From CAZUCD01 sp964618855 (GTDB taxonomy: Bacteria > Sumerlaeota > Sumerlaeia > SLMS01 > JANRJK01), in NCBI GenBank assembly GCA_964618855.1, contig CAZUCD010000110.1:1-12856 (forward strand): 12,856 nt of DNA. The letters run 5' to 3'. The stretch's first letter is position 1. Every line of letters begins with the position of its first letter. Shown here piece after piece: positions 1 through 7,272 of the stretch. The notes beneath the pieces were generated by a model. The model was not told the origin of the DNA, ran no database searches, and saw nothing but the letters and a program-made list of their open reading frames with translations. Made by a program: the position numbers and the translations under genes.

Positions 1-366
<366 letters not shown>

Positions 367-407
367 GGTGGTTCTCCGTGGGTTGGGTGTGGTTTGGGTG
401 CACCGCC

Positions 408-421
408 GCCGGTTTCCCGGC
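408..421 (-). other. Small stem-loop between groES and groEL
   Basis: Read on the minus (mRNA) strand this is GCCGG-GAAA-CCGGC, a 5-bp GC stem closed by a GNRA-type GAAA tetraloop, lying between the groES stop and the groEL Shine-Dalgarno sequence. There is no T run, so it is not a terminator. Hairpins at this place have been reported as mRNA processing sites in some bacterial groESL operons, which would let groES and groEL levels be set separately. Applying that here is inference; in GC-rich DNA a 5-bp stem may also be chance. Confidence 0.35.
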
Positions 422-431
422 CGGGCGCATC

Positions 432-728
432 TCAGTTGTTGGTGATGATCGCGAGGATTTCGCTCTCGCGGACGATGAGGTACTCCTGGCCGCCGATCTT
501 CACGTCGTTGCCGGAATACTTGCCGAAGAGGACCTTGTCCCCCGGCTTGACGCGCAGCGCGATGAACTTGCCGTCATCGTCGCGGGTGCCGTCACCGACG
601 GCCACAACCTTTCCCTCGATCGGCTTTTCCTTCGCCGTGTCGGGGATGATGATACCGCCGAGGCTCTTCTGTTCCTCGGGCTCGAGCCGCTGGAGAAGAA
701 CGCGGTCGTGCAAAGGCTTGACGGGCAT
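432..728 (-). CDS. groES: Co-chaperonin GroES (10 kDa)
   Basis: The heptameric lid that caps the GroEL chamber. The protein is 98 residues, the normal length, and collinear with the family. It starts MPVKPLHDRVLLQRLEPEEQ, has the mobile loop that contacts GroEL (KSLGGIIIPDTAKEKP, 21-36), then GKVVAVGDG (39-47), VKPGDKVLFGKYSG (60-73) and ends near YLIVRESEILAII (83-95). An open frame extends upstream to 917, but the ATG at 726-728 is right: it matches the family start and has GGAGGAT at 740-734, 5 nt away. It is not co-transcribed in any obvious way with the glycosyltransferase gene upstream. A terminator-like hairpin, a -24/-12 promoter match and a leader hairpin lie in the 204-nt gap. Confidence 0.97.
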   Translation of the reverse strand: MPVKPLHDRVLLQRLEPEEQKSLGGIIIPDTAKEKPIEGKVVAVGDGTRDDDGKFIALRVKPGDKVLFGKYSGNDVKIGGQEYLIVRESEILAIITNN

Positions 729-745
729 GGTGAATCCTCCGAGTG

Positions 746-762
746 GGCCGGCTGAGCCGGCC
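746..762 (-). promoter_or_regulatory. GC-rich leader hairpin next to the groES ribosome binding site
   Basis: The transcript strand reads GGCCGGC-TCA-GCCGGCC, a perfect 7-bp all-GC stem with a 3-nt loop. It ends 5 nt before the GGAGGAT Shine-Dalgarno sequence of groES. From the predicted sigma-54 start near 776 it would lie within the first 30 nt of the leader. It leaves the ribosome site itself free, so mRNA 5'-end protection is more likely than a classic RNA thermometer that masks the site. The pairing is read directly; the role is inference. Confidence 0.45.
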
Positions 763-786
763 TTGATGTTTGCCGACGCGAAGGAT

Positions 787-803
787 TGCAAACCGGGTGC
801 CAG
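787..803 (-). promoter_or_regulatory. Sigma-54 type -24/-12 promoter of groES
   Basis: The minus strand reads CTGGCAC-CCGGT-TTGCA. This matches the sigma-54 (RpoN) consensus YTGGCAC-N5-TTGCW at every conserved position, with the exact spacing between the -24 GG (801-800) and the -12 GC (789-788). The only departure from the longer consensus is C instead of G just after TGGCAC. The predicted transcription start is near 776, giving a leader of about 48 nt. The element lies just downstream of the T-run hairpin at 828-846, a sensible place for a new promoter. No CIRCE operator (TTAGCACTC-N9-GAGTGCTAA) was found here. Function depends on an RpoN and an enhancer-binding protein encoded elsewhere. 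Confidence 0.6.
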
Positions 804-827
804 CCCAACGCCGCACCACTTTTCCCG

Positions 828-846
828 AAAAACCGCGATTTCGCGG
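828..846 (-). terminator. Possible intrinsic terminator between the glycosyltransferase gene and groES
   Basis: On the minus strand CCGCG-AAAT-CGCGG is followed directly by TTTTT. The hairpin lies 87 nt after the glycosyltransferase stop codon and upstream of the groES promoter match, so it is well placed to end the nfeD-to-glycosyltransferase transcript. The stem is only 5 bp, and an alternative pairing with the flanking TCCCG and CGGGA is possible, so it may be weak. Confidence 0.38.
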
Positions 847-861
847 GATTCCGCCACTCGG

Positions 862-920
862 GGCGTGCCAAGTCGGGGCATCAGGCACCCGCCCCCCCCT
901 GTGTCGAAAAGGGGCACGCC
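862..920. repeat. Separated 8-bp inverted repeat upstream of the groES promoter
   Basis: GGCGTGCC at 862-869 and its exact reverse complement GGCACGCC at 913-920 are separated by 43 bp. Relative to the predicted sigma-54 start (near 776) they lie roughly 86-144 bp upstream, the usual distance of an enhancer-binding protein site. The spacing is wide for a single dimer site, and 8-bp matches are common in GC-rich DNA, so this is a weak candidate. Confidence 0.2.
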
Positions 921-932
921 GAGAGATGTCGC

Positions 933-2105
933 CTAACGGCGTCCGCGCAGCTCCCCGAACCAATCCGCAAGGCGTCGCGCCTCACCGCGCCACGTGTGAT
1001 CGCGCATGATCCGCTCCCGCAGCCATGCCGAAGCCGCCAGCACCGGTGCCGGGTCCGCACGCCACGCCCGGACCGCCGCCAGGAGCTTGTCGAACGACTC
1101 GGGCTCGAAAAGCAGCGGCTCACCCCCCCCATGGCACAGGGCCCGAAGCGGTTCCGTGGCGGGCAGGATCATGGGGCGCCCGACTGCCGCAGCCTCGAAG
1201 ATCTTCGTCGGCGTGCTTTGCGGGGCAGCCCCGGGGACCACGATCAGGTCCATCGCCTCCATCCACCCGGGAAGGTCCTCCTGCGGGACGGTGCCGACGA
1301 AGCGCACCCTCCCCGTCCTCACGCCTTCGGACAGCTTGCCGCCGTGCTTCTCGACCTTGAGTTCGGTACCACCCACGACGAGCCCCGCGACATCCTTGTC
1401 CTCCTCCAGCAGCGCCGCGATCAGGCGCCTGAAGAGCGCAGGCTTGTGGTAGTGGTTCATGGACCCCACGAACCCGATGACGTGGGCCTTTTGTGAGATG
1501 CCCGCCGCCTTGCGCATCGTTGGGCCCAACCCGCGCGCCGTGAAGCGCTGCGGGTCCACCGCCATCGAGAACACCCGCACCCGGTCCGCGCGCACCCCCA
1601 TCGCGATCAGCCGCTGCCGCATCGTCTCCGAGATCGCCGCGACCCCCTCCGCGTGGAGGATGAGCTGCCGCTCCAGACGGCCGGCGGCCTTCGGGAAGTG
1701 CAGCCGCGTGTGCTGCTCCTCGGCCAGGAGCGAGTTCACCTCGAGGATCCGGGGCAGCCCGATCCTCCTGGCCAGCCATTCCCCCGCGGTGAAGTAGAGG
1801 GACAGGCGCTCGTAGATGACCTCCGGACGGGCCGCCTGCGCCGCCGCCTCCAGGATGGGCCGCGCCGTCCTGCTCGCGAGCAGCCCCCGCCCGTCCGAGC
1901 CGATCATCTTCGACGAGGGCCTCGGCAGGGCCACCGTCGCGAAGTCCTCGTCGGGTCTCCGGTCACCGTCCAGGTTCGACGCCGCGAGCGTCACCGTGTG
2001 CCCCTCCTGCCGCAGGCCCCGGATCATCTCGCGGATGTGCGTCGACGCGCCCTTGCGCCCAAAGGCGGGAATGCCCCTGTCCCCACAGATCGTCAGGATG
2101 TTCAA
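933..2105 (-). CDS. GT4-type (GT-B fold) glycosyltransferase
   Basis: A cytoplasmic enzyme that would move a sugar from a nucleotide donor to an acceptor, probably in surface polysaccharide or glycolipid synthesis; donor and acceptor cannot be told. The 390-residue product has the two Rossmann halves of GT-B enzymes. The N-terminal half starts NILTICGDRGIPAFGRKGAS (2-21) with the acceptor-side Gly-rich loop and H-I-R-E. The C-terminal half has VIGFVGSMNHYHKP (209-222), VRFVGTVPQEDLPGWM (267-282) and the donor-site block STPTKIFEAAAVGRPMI (297-313), with Glu304 as the second residue of the EX7E motif; the first position is Gln296. The start is uncertain. The TTG at 2105 fits the family start but has only a distant GGGGGA. 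A TTG at 2168 would add 21 residues and overlap pdxJ by 17 nt. The gene is last in the nfeD-cdaA-pdxJ run. Confidence 0.88.
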   Translation of the reverse strand: MNILTICGDRGIPAFGRKGASTHIREMIRGLRQEGHTVTLAASNLDGDRRPDEDFATVALPRPSSKMIGSDGRGLLASRTARPILEAAAQAARPEVIYERLSLYFTAGEWLARRIGLPRILEVNSLLAEEQHTRLHFPKAAGRLERQLILHAEGVAAISETMRQRLIAMGVRADRVRVFSMAVDPQRFTARGLGPTMRKAAGISQKAHVIGFVGSMNHYHKPALFRRLIAALLEEDKDVAGLVVGGTELKVEKHGGKLSEGVRTGRVRFVGTVPQEDLPGWMEAMDLIVVPGAAPQSTPTKIFEAAAVGRPMILPATEPLRALCHGGGEPLLFEPESFDKLLAAVRAWRADPAPVLAASAWLRERIMRDHTWRGEARRLADWFGELRGRR

Positions 2106-2151
2106 GGTCGCATCGTCCCCCGTTGGCCGCAGGGACGGATCCTTGCCGCGC

Positions 2152-2871
2152 TCACGAAATGAGCGCAACCATGTCCCGCACCGCGCGGTCGAGACCCACG
2201 AACACGGCCCGGCCGACGATCGAGTGCCCGATGTTCAGCTCGTTGATTCCCGGAATCCGCGCCACCGGCACCACGTTGCGGTAGTTCAGGCCGTGCCCCG
2301 CGTTGACGACCAGGCCGATGCCCTTCGCCTGCACCGTCGACTCGGACAGCAGGCCAAGTTCCCGCGTCGAGCGGTCCGGGAAGCGGTCGAAGTCCTGGCA
2401 GTACTTCCCCGTGTGCAGTTCGATGTGGGACGCACCGGCCTCGCGGCTCGCCTCGATCTGGCTGGTCTCGGGGTCGATGAACATGCTGACGGAGATGCCC
2501 TCGTCGCGCAGGCGCCGCGTGGCGCGCGTCAGGTCGATCGCGTTGCGCACCACGTCCAGGCCCCCCTCCGTTGTAACCTCCTCGCGGCGTTCGGGCACGA
2601 ACGTCACCTGGTCCGGGCGGATCTCCAGCGCGATCCGCATCATCTCCTCCGTGCAGGCCATCTCCATGTTGAGAAGGCCCTTGGTGATGCTCCGCAGTTG
2701 GCGGGCATCGCGGTCGGTGATGTGGCGCCGGTCCTCGCGAAGGTGGAACGTGATCCCGATGGCGCCGGCCATCTCGCACAGCACCGCCGCCGCGAGCGGA
2801 TCGGGCTCGTCGATGCCCCGCGCATTCCGCAAGGTCGCCACGTGGTCGATGTTAACGCATAGTCTGGCCAT
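2152..2871 (-). CDS. pdxJ: Pyridoxine 5'-phosphate synthase
   Basis: Condenses 1-deoxyxylulose 5-phosphate with 3-amino-2-oxopropyl phosphate to give pyridoxine 5'-phosphate, the last ring-forming step of the DXP-dependent vitamin B6 pathway. The 239-residue TIM barrel is full length. It opens LCVNIDHVATLRNARG (4-19) with His10. HLREDRRHI (43-51) carries His43, Arg45 and His50. The catalytic Glu70 lies in NMEMA. VVNAGHGLNYRNV (188-200) carries His193, and the phosphate loop is LNIGHSIVGRAVFVGL (212-227). These match the catalytic His45/Glu72/His193 set of the E. coli enzyme with an N-terminal offset of two. The ATG at 2871 has a G-rich ribosome site, and only 9 nt separate it from the YbbR-like gene upstream. 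In many bacteria pdxJ sits near cdaA-ybbR-glmM; here glmM is absent from the interval. Confidence 0.97.
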   Translation of the reverse strand: MARLCVNIDHVATLRNARGIDEPDPLAAAVLCEMAGAIGITFHLREDRRHITDRDARQLRSITKGLLNMEMACTEEMMRIALEIRPDQVTFVPERREEVTTEGGLDVVRNAIDLTRATRRLRDEGISVSMFIDPETSQIEASREAGASHIELHTGKYCQDFDRFPDRSTRELGLLSESTVQAKGIGLVVNAGHGLNYRNVVPVARIPGINELNIGHSIVGRAVFVGLDRAVRDMVALIS

Positions 2872-2880
2872 GTCCGCCCC

Positions 2881-3987
2881 CTATGGGATGTCCTCGATTG
2901 TGGCCGTGCCCGAGGTCGGCGCGTCCTCGTCCGCCGGGATCGCGGGGGGCTCCCCCCCGGGCGTCCCGACGCGCCTGACACGGACCAGCACGCGGGTAGT
3001 CGCCGGCGTCACCGCAACGGGCTTGCCGAGCCGCTTCGATTCCGGGATCGTGACCACCAGCTCGACCTCCTGCGGTCCCTCCAGGTCGTCGCGCACGTCG
3101 CGCGGCGCGACGATGAAGTCGGCGGGGGAGAGACGCTCCACCACGCTGCGCGGGCCGCGGACCTTGACCGTCACCGCCGCCGGCTCCACCTCCGCGCTCC
3201 GGTTGATCAGCAGCGGCTCGTACCGCACCGGCACGCCGGCTATGGAGCGTTCCAGCAGCACCTCCGTCACGGGCACCGTCACGAGCACGCTGCGCGTTGC
3301 CTCGACCGGGAGCGGCCACACGCCCTCCCCCTCGGGATAGATCAGCGGCACGTCGCGCACAGTCCGCCCCGTCGCCCCGCCCACGTCGACCGGCTCGGTT
3401 CGCAGCACGGGCGGCAGTCCTCCCGCCGCGAGCTTCGCCTCGAGTTCCGCCGTGATCGCCACCGTCACCGTCTCCGGCTCGAGGAAGACGTGCGCGGAGT
3501 CGATCTCGAATCCCTCCTCGGCCTCGCCCCGCAGGTCCGGCACGACCCTGACTTCAGTGGTGCGCAGCCGGATCGACCAGTCCACGCGGCTCTCCTCCGT
3601 GAAGACGACCGGCACGATCGTGGGGGGCACGTCGCGGTCGCGCTTCACGTCGTTGGTGGAGAGGCTCTCCTTCTGGACGATGTCCTCCCCCGGGCGCAGG
3701 CGCCGCGCGGGCGCCTCGAGGTCGATCTCGATCCAGAAGCTGCCGTCGCGCATGAACATCTCGGCGGACTTCGGGTAGGCGAAGAGCACGGGCAGCGCGC
3801 TTTGCTCCAGGCGCACCTCCACGGTGTCGCCAACACCTGTCGCCTTCACGGGGACGCGCATCACGAGCTGGATGCTGTCGCGCTGCTTCACCACCATCCA
3901 CGCCGTGAACCCGAACACGAGCGCGAGCAGCGCAGATCCCAGGGTGCCGATGTCGAACCGGCTGGCCTCAGCGGTCGGCTTCGCCAT
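2881..3987 (-). CDS. YbbR-domain membrane-anchored protein, CdaR-like regulator of the diadenylate cyclase
   Basis: YbbR/CdaR proteins are extracytoplasmic partners of CdaA and in Firmicutes modulate its activity. This 368-residue protein has a short basic N-terminus, one membrane helix at about 14-33 (GTLGSALLALVFGFTAWMVV), and then a beta-rich outer part. That part looks like about three YbbR-type modules: roughly 38-115, 125-240 and 255-345, each rich in alternating V/I strands and V-x-V-x-G/P turns. The C-terminus is acidic and without a second anchor. The ATG at 3987 has AAGGAGGAG about 8 nt upstream and overlaps the end of cdaA by 20 nt, indicating translational coupling. Repeats have diverged, so the family call rests as much on the cdaA neighbour as on sequence. 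It is recognised only as YbbR-like; whether it stimulates or inhibits CdaA is unknown. Confidence 0.82.
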   Translation of the reverse strand: MAKPTAEASRFDIGTLGSALLALVFGFTAWMVVKQRDSIQLVMRVPVKATGVGDTVEVRLEQSALPVLFAYPKSAEMFMRDGSFWIEIDLEAPARRLRPGEDIVQKESLSTNDVKRDRDVPPTIVPVVFTEESRVDWSIRLRTTEVRVVPDLRGEAEEGFEIDSAHVFLEPETVTVAITAELEAKLAAGGLPPVLRTEPVDVGGATGRTVRDVPLIYPEGEGVWPLPVEATRSVLVTVPVTEVLLERSIAGVPVRYEPLLINRSAEVEPAAVTVKVRGPRSVVERLSPADFIVAPRDVRDDLEGPQEVELVVTIPESKRLGKPVAVTPATTRVLVRVRRVGTPGGEPPAIPADEDAPTSGTATIEDIP

Positions 3988-4792
3988 CTTCCGGCTCCTC
4001 CTTCACCTCGAGGAGTAGCCGCAGCTTGCCGCGCAGGCTTTCCGCGTTCTCGCCACGCTCGATCTTGCCGTCGGTCACCAGCGAGATCACTCCGGTCTCC
4101 TCCGAGCACACGATGATGACGGCGTCGGTCTCCTCGGAGAGTCCCAGCGCGGCGCGGTGCCGTGTCCCGAGGTCCTTCGGGATGGCCGTCGACTCCGACA
4201 GTGGCAGGAGGCAACCCGCGGCCGACACGCGGTTCTCGCGGATGATCACCGCACCGTCGTGCAGCGGCGTGTAGGGGGCGAAGATCGTGCGCAGCAACTC
4301 CGGGGAGACTCCGGCATCCACCTCCGTCCCAGTGTCCACGTAGCTCTGCAGCGGGTCCCGCCTTTGGATGCAAATCAGCGCGCCAATCTTCTTCTCCGCC
4401 AGGCGCGTCGCCGCCACGATGATGTCCTCGATCGCCGTCGTCCGGCCCGCGAACAGCGAACGGAACAGCGGGTTCCTACCGAAGTCGCTCAGCGCCTTCT
4501 TCAACTCCGTCTGGAAGCAGATCAGGAAGATCAGGACGCCCACGATCCAGAAGCTCTCCAGCAGCTTCACCGTCGCCGAGAGGTTGAAGCTCACCGCGGC
4601 GATGTAGATCGCAAACCCGAGCAGCACGAGGAACACGAGGCCCCGCAGGGCCACGGGGGAGCGACCCTGCCGGAAAACCGTCAGCAACAGGAAGAACGCC
4701 ATCGACACCAACAGGATGTCGACGGCGTCCGTGAGCTTGAAGTTGCTGAAGACCGAGAAGAAGGTCTGCATGGGGCCGGCAGTCCGGCTCAC
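3968..4792 (-). CDS. cdaA: Membrane diadenylate cyclase CdaA (c-di-AMP synthase)
   Basis: Makes cyclic di-AMP from two ATP, a second messenger for potassium/osmotic balance and envelope homeostasis. The 274-residue product has the CdaA architecture: three membrane helices (about 23-40, 49-69, 80-96), the linker FQTELKKALSDFGRN (93-107), then a DAC domain. The DAC domain carries the DGA motif in PLHDGAVII (176-184) and the RHR motif in LGTRHRAALGLSEETDA (208-224), followed by VSEETG-like VCSEETGVIS (228-237). All catalytic signatures are present, so it should be active. The start is probably the GTG at 4792, whose bases overlap the flotillin stop (GTGA). An in-frame ATG at 4771 would remove seven residues and is possible because no well-spaced Shine-Dalgarno sequence precedes either. 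The gene lies between a flotillin and a YbbR protein rather than in the cdaA-cdaR-glmM layout of Firmicutes. Confidence 0.95.
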   Translation of the reverse strand: MSRTAGPMQTFFSVFSNFKLTDAVDILLVSMAFFLLLTVFRQGRSPVALRGLVFLVLLGFAIYIAAVSFNLSATVKLLESFWIVGVLIFLICFQTELKKALSDFGRNPLFRSLFAGRTTAIEDIIVAATRLAEKKIGALICIQRRDPLQSYVDTGTEVDAGVSPELLRTIFAPYTPLHDGAVIIRENRVSAAGCLLPLSESTAIPKDLGTRHRAALGLSEETDAVIIVCSEETGVISLVTDGKIERGENAESLRGKLRLLLEVKEEPEDGEADR

Positions 4793-6657
4793 TCTCCCTT
4801 GGGTTCGGCTTCCTTTGGGGCTTCCGCGGGCGCGGCTGCGGTGCCCTTGTCATTCGCCGTCTTGAGCTGCTGCAGGAGCGCCTCCGGCGAGATGTCCAGC
4901 TTCTTGGCGACCTCGCTGATGAGCGGCCCCAGCCCGAGCCCGCGCGCGGACTCCAGCGTCGAGAAGATGTACTTCGGGATGCCCTGGGCGTAGCGGTCCA
5001 GCGCGGGCTGAGAGCCGTTGCCCCCCCCGCCAAGGTCCAGGATGCGCACCTCGTCGACGGAGCCAAGGCCACGGCCGACGGCCTCCGCCACGGGGGAGAT
5101 GATCTCCTTGCCTGCGCGCCCCATCGAGTCGATCACGAGCGGCGCGCGGTCGATGATCTCGAGCAACTGGCCCGCGGCGCCGAGCTGGCTGAAGGCGTGC
5201 GCCTTCTGCACCAGCGCCTCCGCCTCCGCGAGGCCGCGCAGTCGGACGCCCTCCGCCTCCGCCGTGAGCTGTGCGCGCACGCCGTCGGCTTCCGCGAGCT
5301 TCTGCGCGCGGGTGCCCTCGGCCTCGGCGAGCTTGGCGGCCTTCAGGCCGTTCGCCTCCGCCTCGAGCTCCGCCTGCCGCGCGACGGCCATGGCCTTGAG
5401 GCCCTCCGCCTCGGCGAGCTGCTTCTCGCGCTGGCCCTTGCCCTCGAGTTCCATCCTGAGGCGCGCCGCCTCGGCCTGCTTCTCCGCCATGACGTAGTTC
5501 GCCTGTGCGCGCTCGCTCGCGGCGAGGCGCTCGCCCCCTGCCTTGATGACGTCCGCCTCGCGCGCCGCATCCGCCTGGATGAGCGTGGACTTCTTCGTGC
5601 CCTCGGCCGCGATGACGTTCGCCTCGGCGCGCTTCTGCGACTCGACGATCACCGTCGCCTCGAAGCGCCGCTCGTTCAGCTCCTTCTCCTTCATCTGGAG
5701 GTTCGTGCGCGCGACCGTCTCGGCCTCCTCGGCCTCGACCTTGAACACGCGGAGCTTGCGGTCCTCCTGGGCGGCCGCCTGCCCGGCGATGATGTCCACG
5801 CGCGCGCGCTCGGACATGATCGAGGCGTTGTTCTGGGCCTCGACGACTTCCTTCTGCCGGACGGCGTTGCTGATTTCCTCCATGGCGCGGGCCTGGGCGA
5901 CGTCGCCGGCGCGCTGGGCCTCGGAGCTCTTGATCTTCGCCTCGCGCAGGGCGTCCGCCACGCGGATTTCCTCGTCGCGCCGCGCCTCGGCCTCGGCGAT
6001 GGCCGCGTCGCGCTTCACCTCGGCCGTCCTCTTGGCGCCGAGGGCGTCGATGTAGCCCTCCCCATCCCCGATGTCCTGGATCAGGAAGTTGTCAAGCACC
6101 AGGCCCAGCCTGCGCAGGTCTGGCGAGACCTGCTCCTGGACCTCTGCGGAGAACTTCACGCGGTCGCGCACCAGTTCCTCGACCGAGAGCCGCGCCACCA
6201 CGCCGCGCAGCGAACCCTCCAGCGCCTCCTTCGCGAACGCGCCGATCTGCTCGAGGCTCGCGTCCGCGAACCTGTTCACAGCGTACATGAGCATCTGCTG
6301 CTCCGTCCCGATCTTCACGATGGCCACGGCGCCCACCGTCACGCGCACGCCTTCGTGCGAGGGCACGTTGTTCACGTGCAGCTTCAACTGGAACGCCGAC
6401 AGCGGCAGGATCTTCGAGCTTTCAAGGAACGGAACCACCCATGCCGCGCCGCCGGTGATCAGCTTGTAGCCCCGCACCTCCCCGTCGTCCCAGCGGTACT
6501 TCCGCCCGAACTTCACGAGGACTTCGTTCGGCGCGACCTTCACGTAGAAGCGCCCCATCAACTTTGCGATGATGATCAGCGCCACCAGCGCGATCACGAT
6601 CCCGATCGGGATCAGCAGGTACGGGTTCTTGAACCCTTCGTCGATCTGCGGGGGCAT
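4789..6657 (-). CDS. Flotillin / YqiK-like SPFH-domain membrane scaffold protein
   Basis: Bacterial flotillins oligomerise at the inner membrane and organise ordered microdomains that gather membrane protein complexes. This 622-residue protein has one N-terminal membrane helix (about 12-33) and an SPFH/band-7 domain (about 36-200). A very long Ala/Glu-rich coiled coil follows (about 205-490), and the tail ends in a Pro/Ala/Glu-rich stretch. Between 437 and 480 the coil carries an 11-residue repeat with consensus K-L-A-E-A-E-G-x-x-A-Q and Gly at 437, 448, 459 and 470, typical flotillin EA repeats. A poly-Gly break (GGGGNG, 543-548) separates coil and C-terminal part. The start ATG has AAAGGAGGG about 8 nt upstream. 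An NfeD-like gene precedes it, the classic yuaF-yuaG / yqiJ-yqiK pairing. Its stop overlaps the cdaA start by 4 nt, implying coupled translation with the c-di-AMP synthase. Confidence 0.94.
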   Translation of the reverse strand: MPPQIDEGFKNPYLLIPIGIVIALVALIIIAKLMGRFYVKVAPNEVLVKFGRKYRWDDGEVRGYKLITGGAAWVVPFLESSKILPLSAFQLKLHVNNVPSHEGVRVTVGAVAIVKIGTEQQMLMYAVNRFADASLEQIGAFAKEALEGSLRGVVARLSVEELVRDRVKFSAEVQEQVSPDLRRLGLVLDNFLIQDIGDGEGYIDALGAKRTAEVKRDAAIAEAEARRDEEIRVADALREAKIKSSEAQRAGDVAQARAMEEISNAVRQKEVVEAQNNASIMSERARVDIIAGQAAAQEDRKLRVFKVEAEEAETVARTNLQMKEKELNERRFEATVIVESQKRAEANVIAAEGTKKSTLIQADAAREADVIKAGGERLAASERAQANYVMAEKQAEAARLRMELEGKGQREKQLAEAEGLKAMAVARQAELEAEANGLKAAKLAEAEGTRAQKLAEADGVRAQLTAEAEGVRLRGLAEAEALVQKAHAFSQLGAAGQLLEIIDRAPLVIDSMGRAGKEIISPVAEAVGRGLGSVDEVRILDLGGGGNGSQPALDRYAQGIPKYIFSTLESARGLGLGPLISEVAKKLDISPEALLQQLKTANDKGTAAAPAEAPKEAEPKGE

Positions 6658-6699
6658 GGTGCCGCCCTCCTTTGGGATTCCCGGTGGGATTGCCTACTG

Positions 6700-7272
6700 C
6701 TATGCCTGCGTCCCTGCGGCCCGCTGCGCGGGTTCGACCGTGAGCGTCGCCCCGACCTGCGTGACCCGCACGTGCTCGCCCGTCTTGATCTCGACCCCGT
6801 CCCCCGCCCGGGCCGGGCGGTAGACGCCCCTCACCTCAACCTCGCCTGCGCGGCCGGCCAGGATCGTCTGCGTCACGACGCCCTCCTGCCCAAGGATCGA
6901 CTGCTCGCTCACATGGGAGGACGTCTCATTCTTGATGAACAGCCCGACGATCCACCGGGCCACCGCGGCCATCAGCAGCCCGAAGCCCGTCGCCGAGCCC
7001 ACCGCCACGAGCGGATTGGGATTCAGCATGCTCGCGGTCGCGCCCGCGCCGCCGAAGCCAACGCAGAACGCCGCGATCACCTTCAGCGAGAACCAGCTTC
7101 CGAGGCCGTCCAGCGAGTGCGAGGCGCCGTCCCCGGCCACCTCGACCCCGTCCGGGTGGAAGTGCCCGCCGGCGTCACCCGAGTGGTCGCCGTCGCCGCC
7201 CAGAAGCAGGGAGACGAGAAGGAAGAGGAATCCTCCACCGGCAATGCAGGCGTAGATGAACCACGTGGCCAC
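6700..7272 (-). CDS. NfeD-family membrane protein, partner of the flotillin
   Basis: NfeD-like proteins of the YuaF/YqiJ type accompany flotillins and carry a soluble OB-fold beta-barrel. This 190-residue protein has a first membrane helix (about 5-25) and then a Gly/Asp/His-rich loop (about 25-53, with GDGDHSGD and HFHPDG) also common in YqiJ-like proteins. Two further helices follow (about 58-80 and 86-112). The OB-like domain (about 126-182) includes ILGQEGVVTQTI and a V-R-V-T-Q-V-G core. It starts at a GTG (7270-7272) with GGAG about 9 nt upstream. It is first in the run and lies 42 nt before the flotillin. The role, shaping or stabilising the flotillin assembly, is inferred from the family; a metal-binding function of the His/Asp loop is possible but unproven. 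Confidence 0.84.
   Translation of the reverse strand: MATWFIYACIAGGGFLFLLVSLLLGGDGDHSGDAGGHFHPDGVEVAGDGASHSLDGLGSWFSLKVIAAFCVGFGGAGATASMLNPNPLVAVGSATGFGLLMAAVARWIVGLFIKNETSSHVSEQSILGQEGVVTQTILAGRAGEVEVRGVYRPARAGDGVEIKTGEHVRVTQVGATLTVEPAQRAAGTQA

Noticed and set aside
729..917. N-terminal extension of GroES by 63 codons
   Set aside because: The upstream frame covers the terminator-like hairpin and promoter region, and the 98-residue protein already has normal family length and start.
729..932. CIRCE (HrcA) operator upstream of groES
   Set aside because: GAGTGG and TTGGCAC fragments occur, but not the TTAGCACTC-N9-GAGTGCTAA arrangement.
1123..1130. 8-nt poly-C/G tracts inside genes (1123-1130, 5021-5028, 8240-8247) and at 892-899 as phase-variation switches
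   Set aside because: At this GC content about four or five such 8-nt runs are expected by chance in the window, and all frames are intact.
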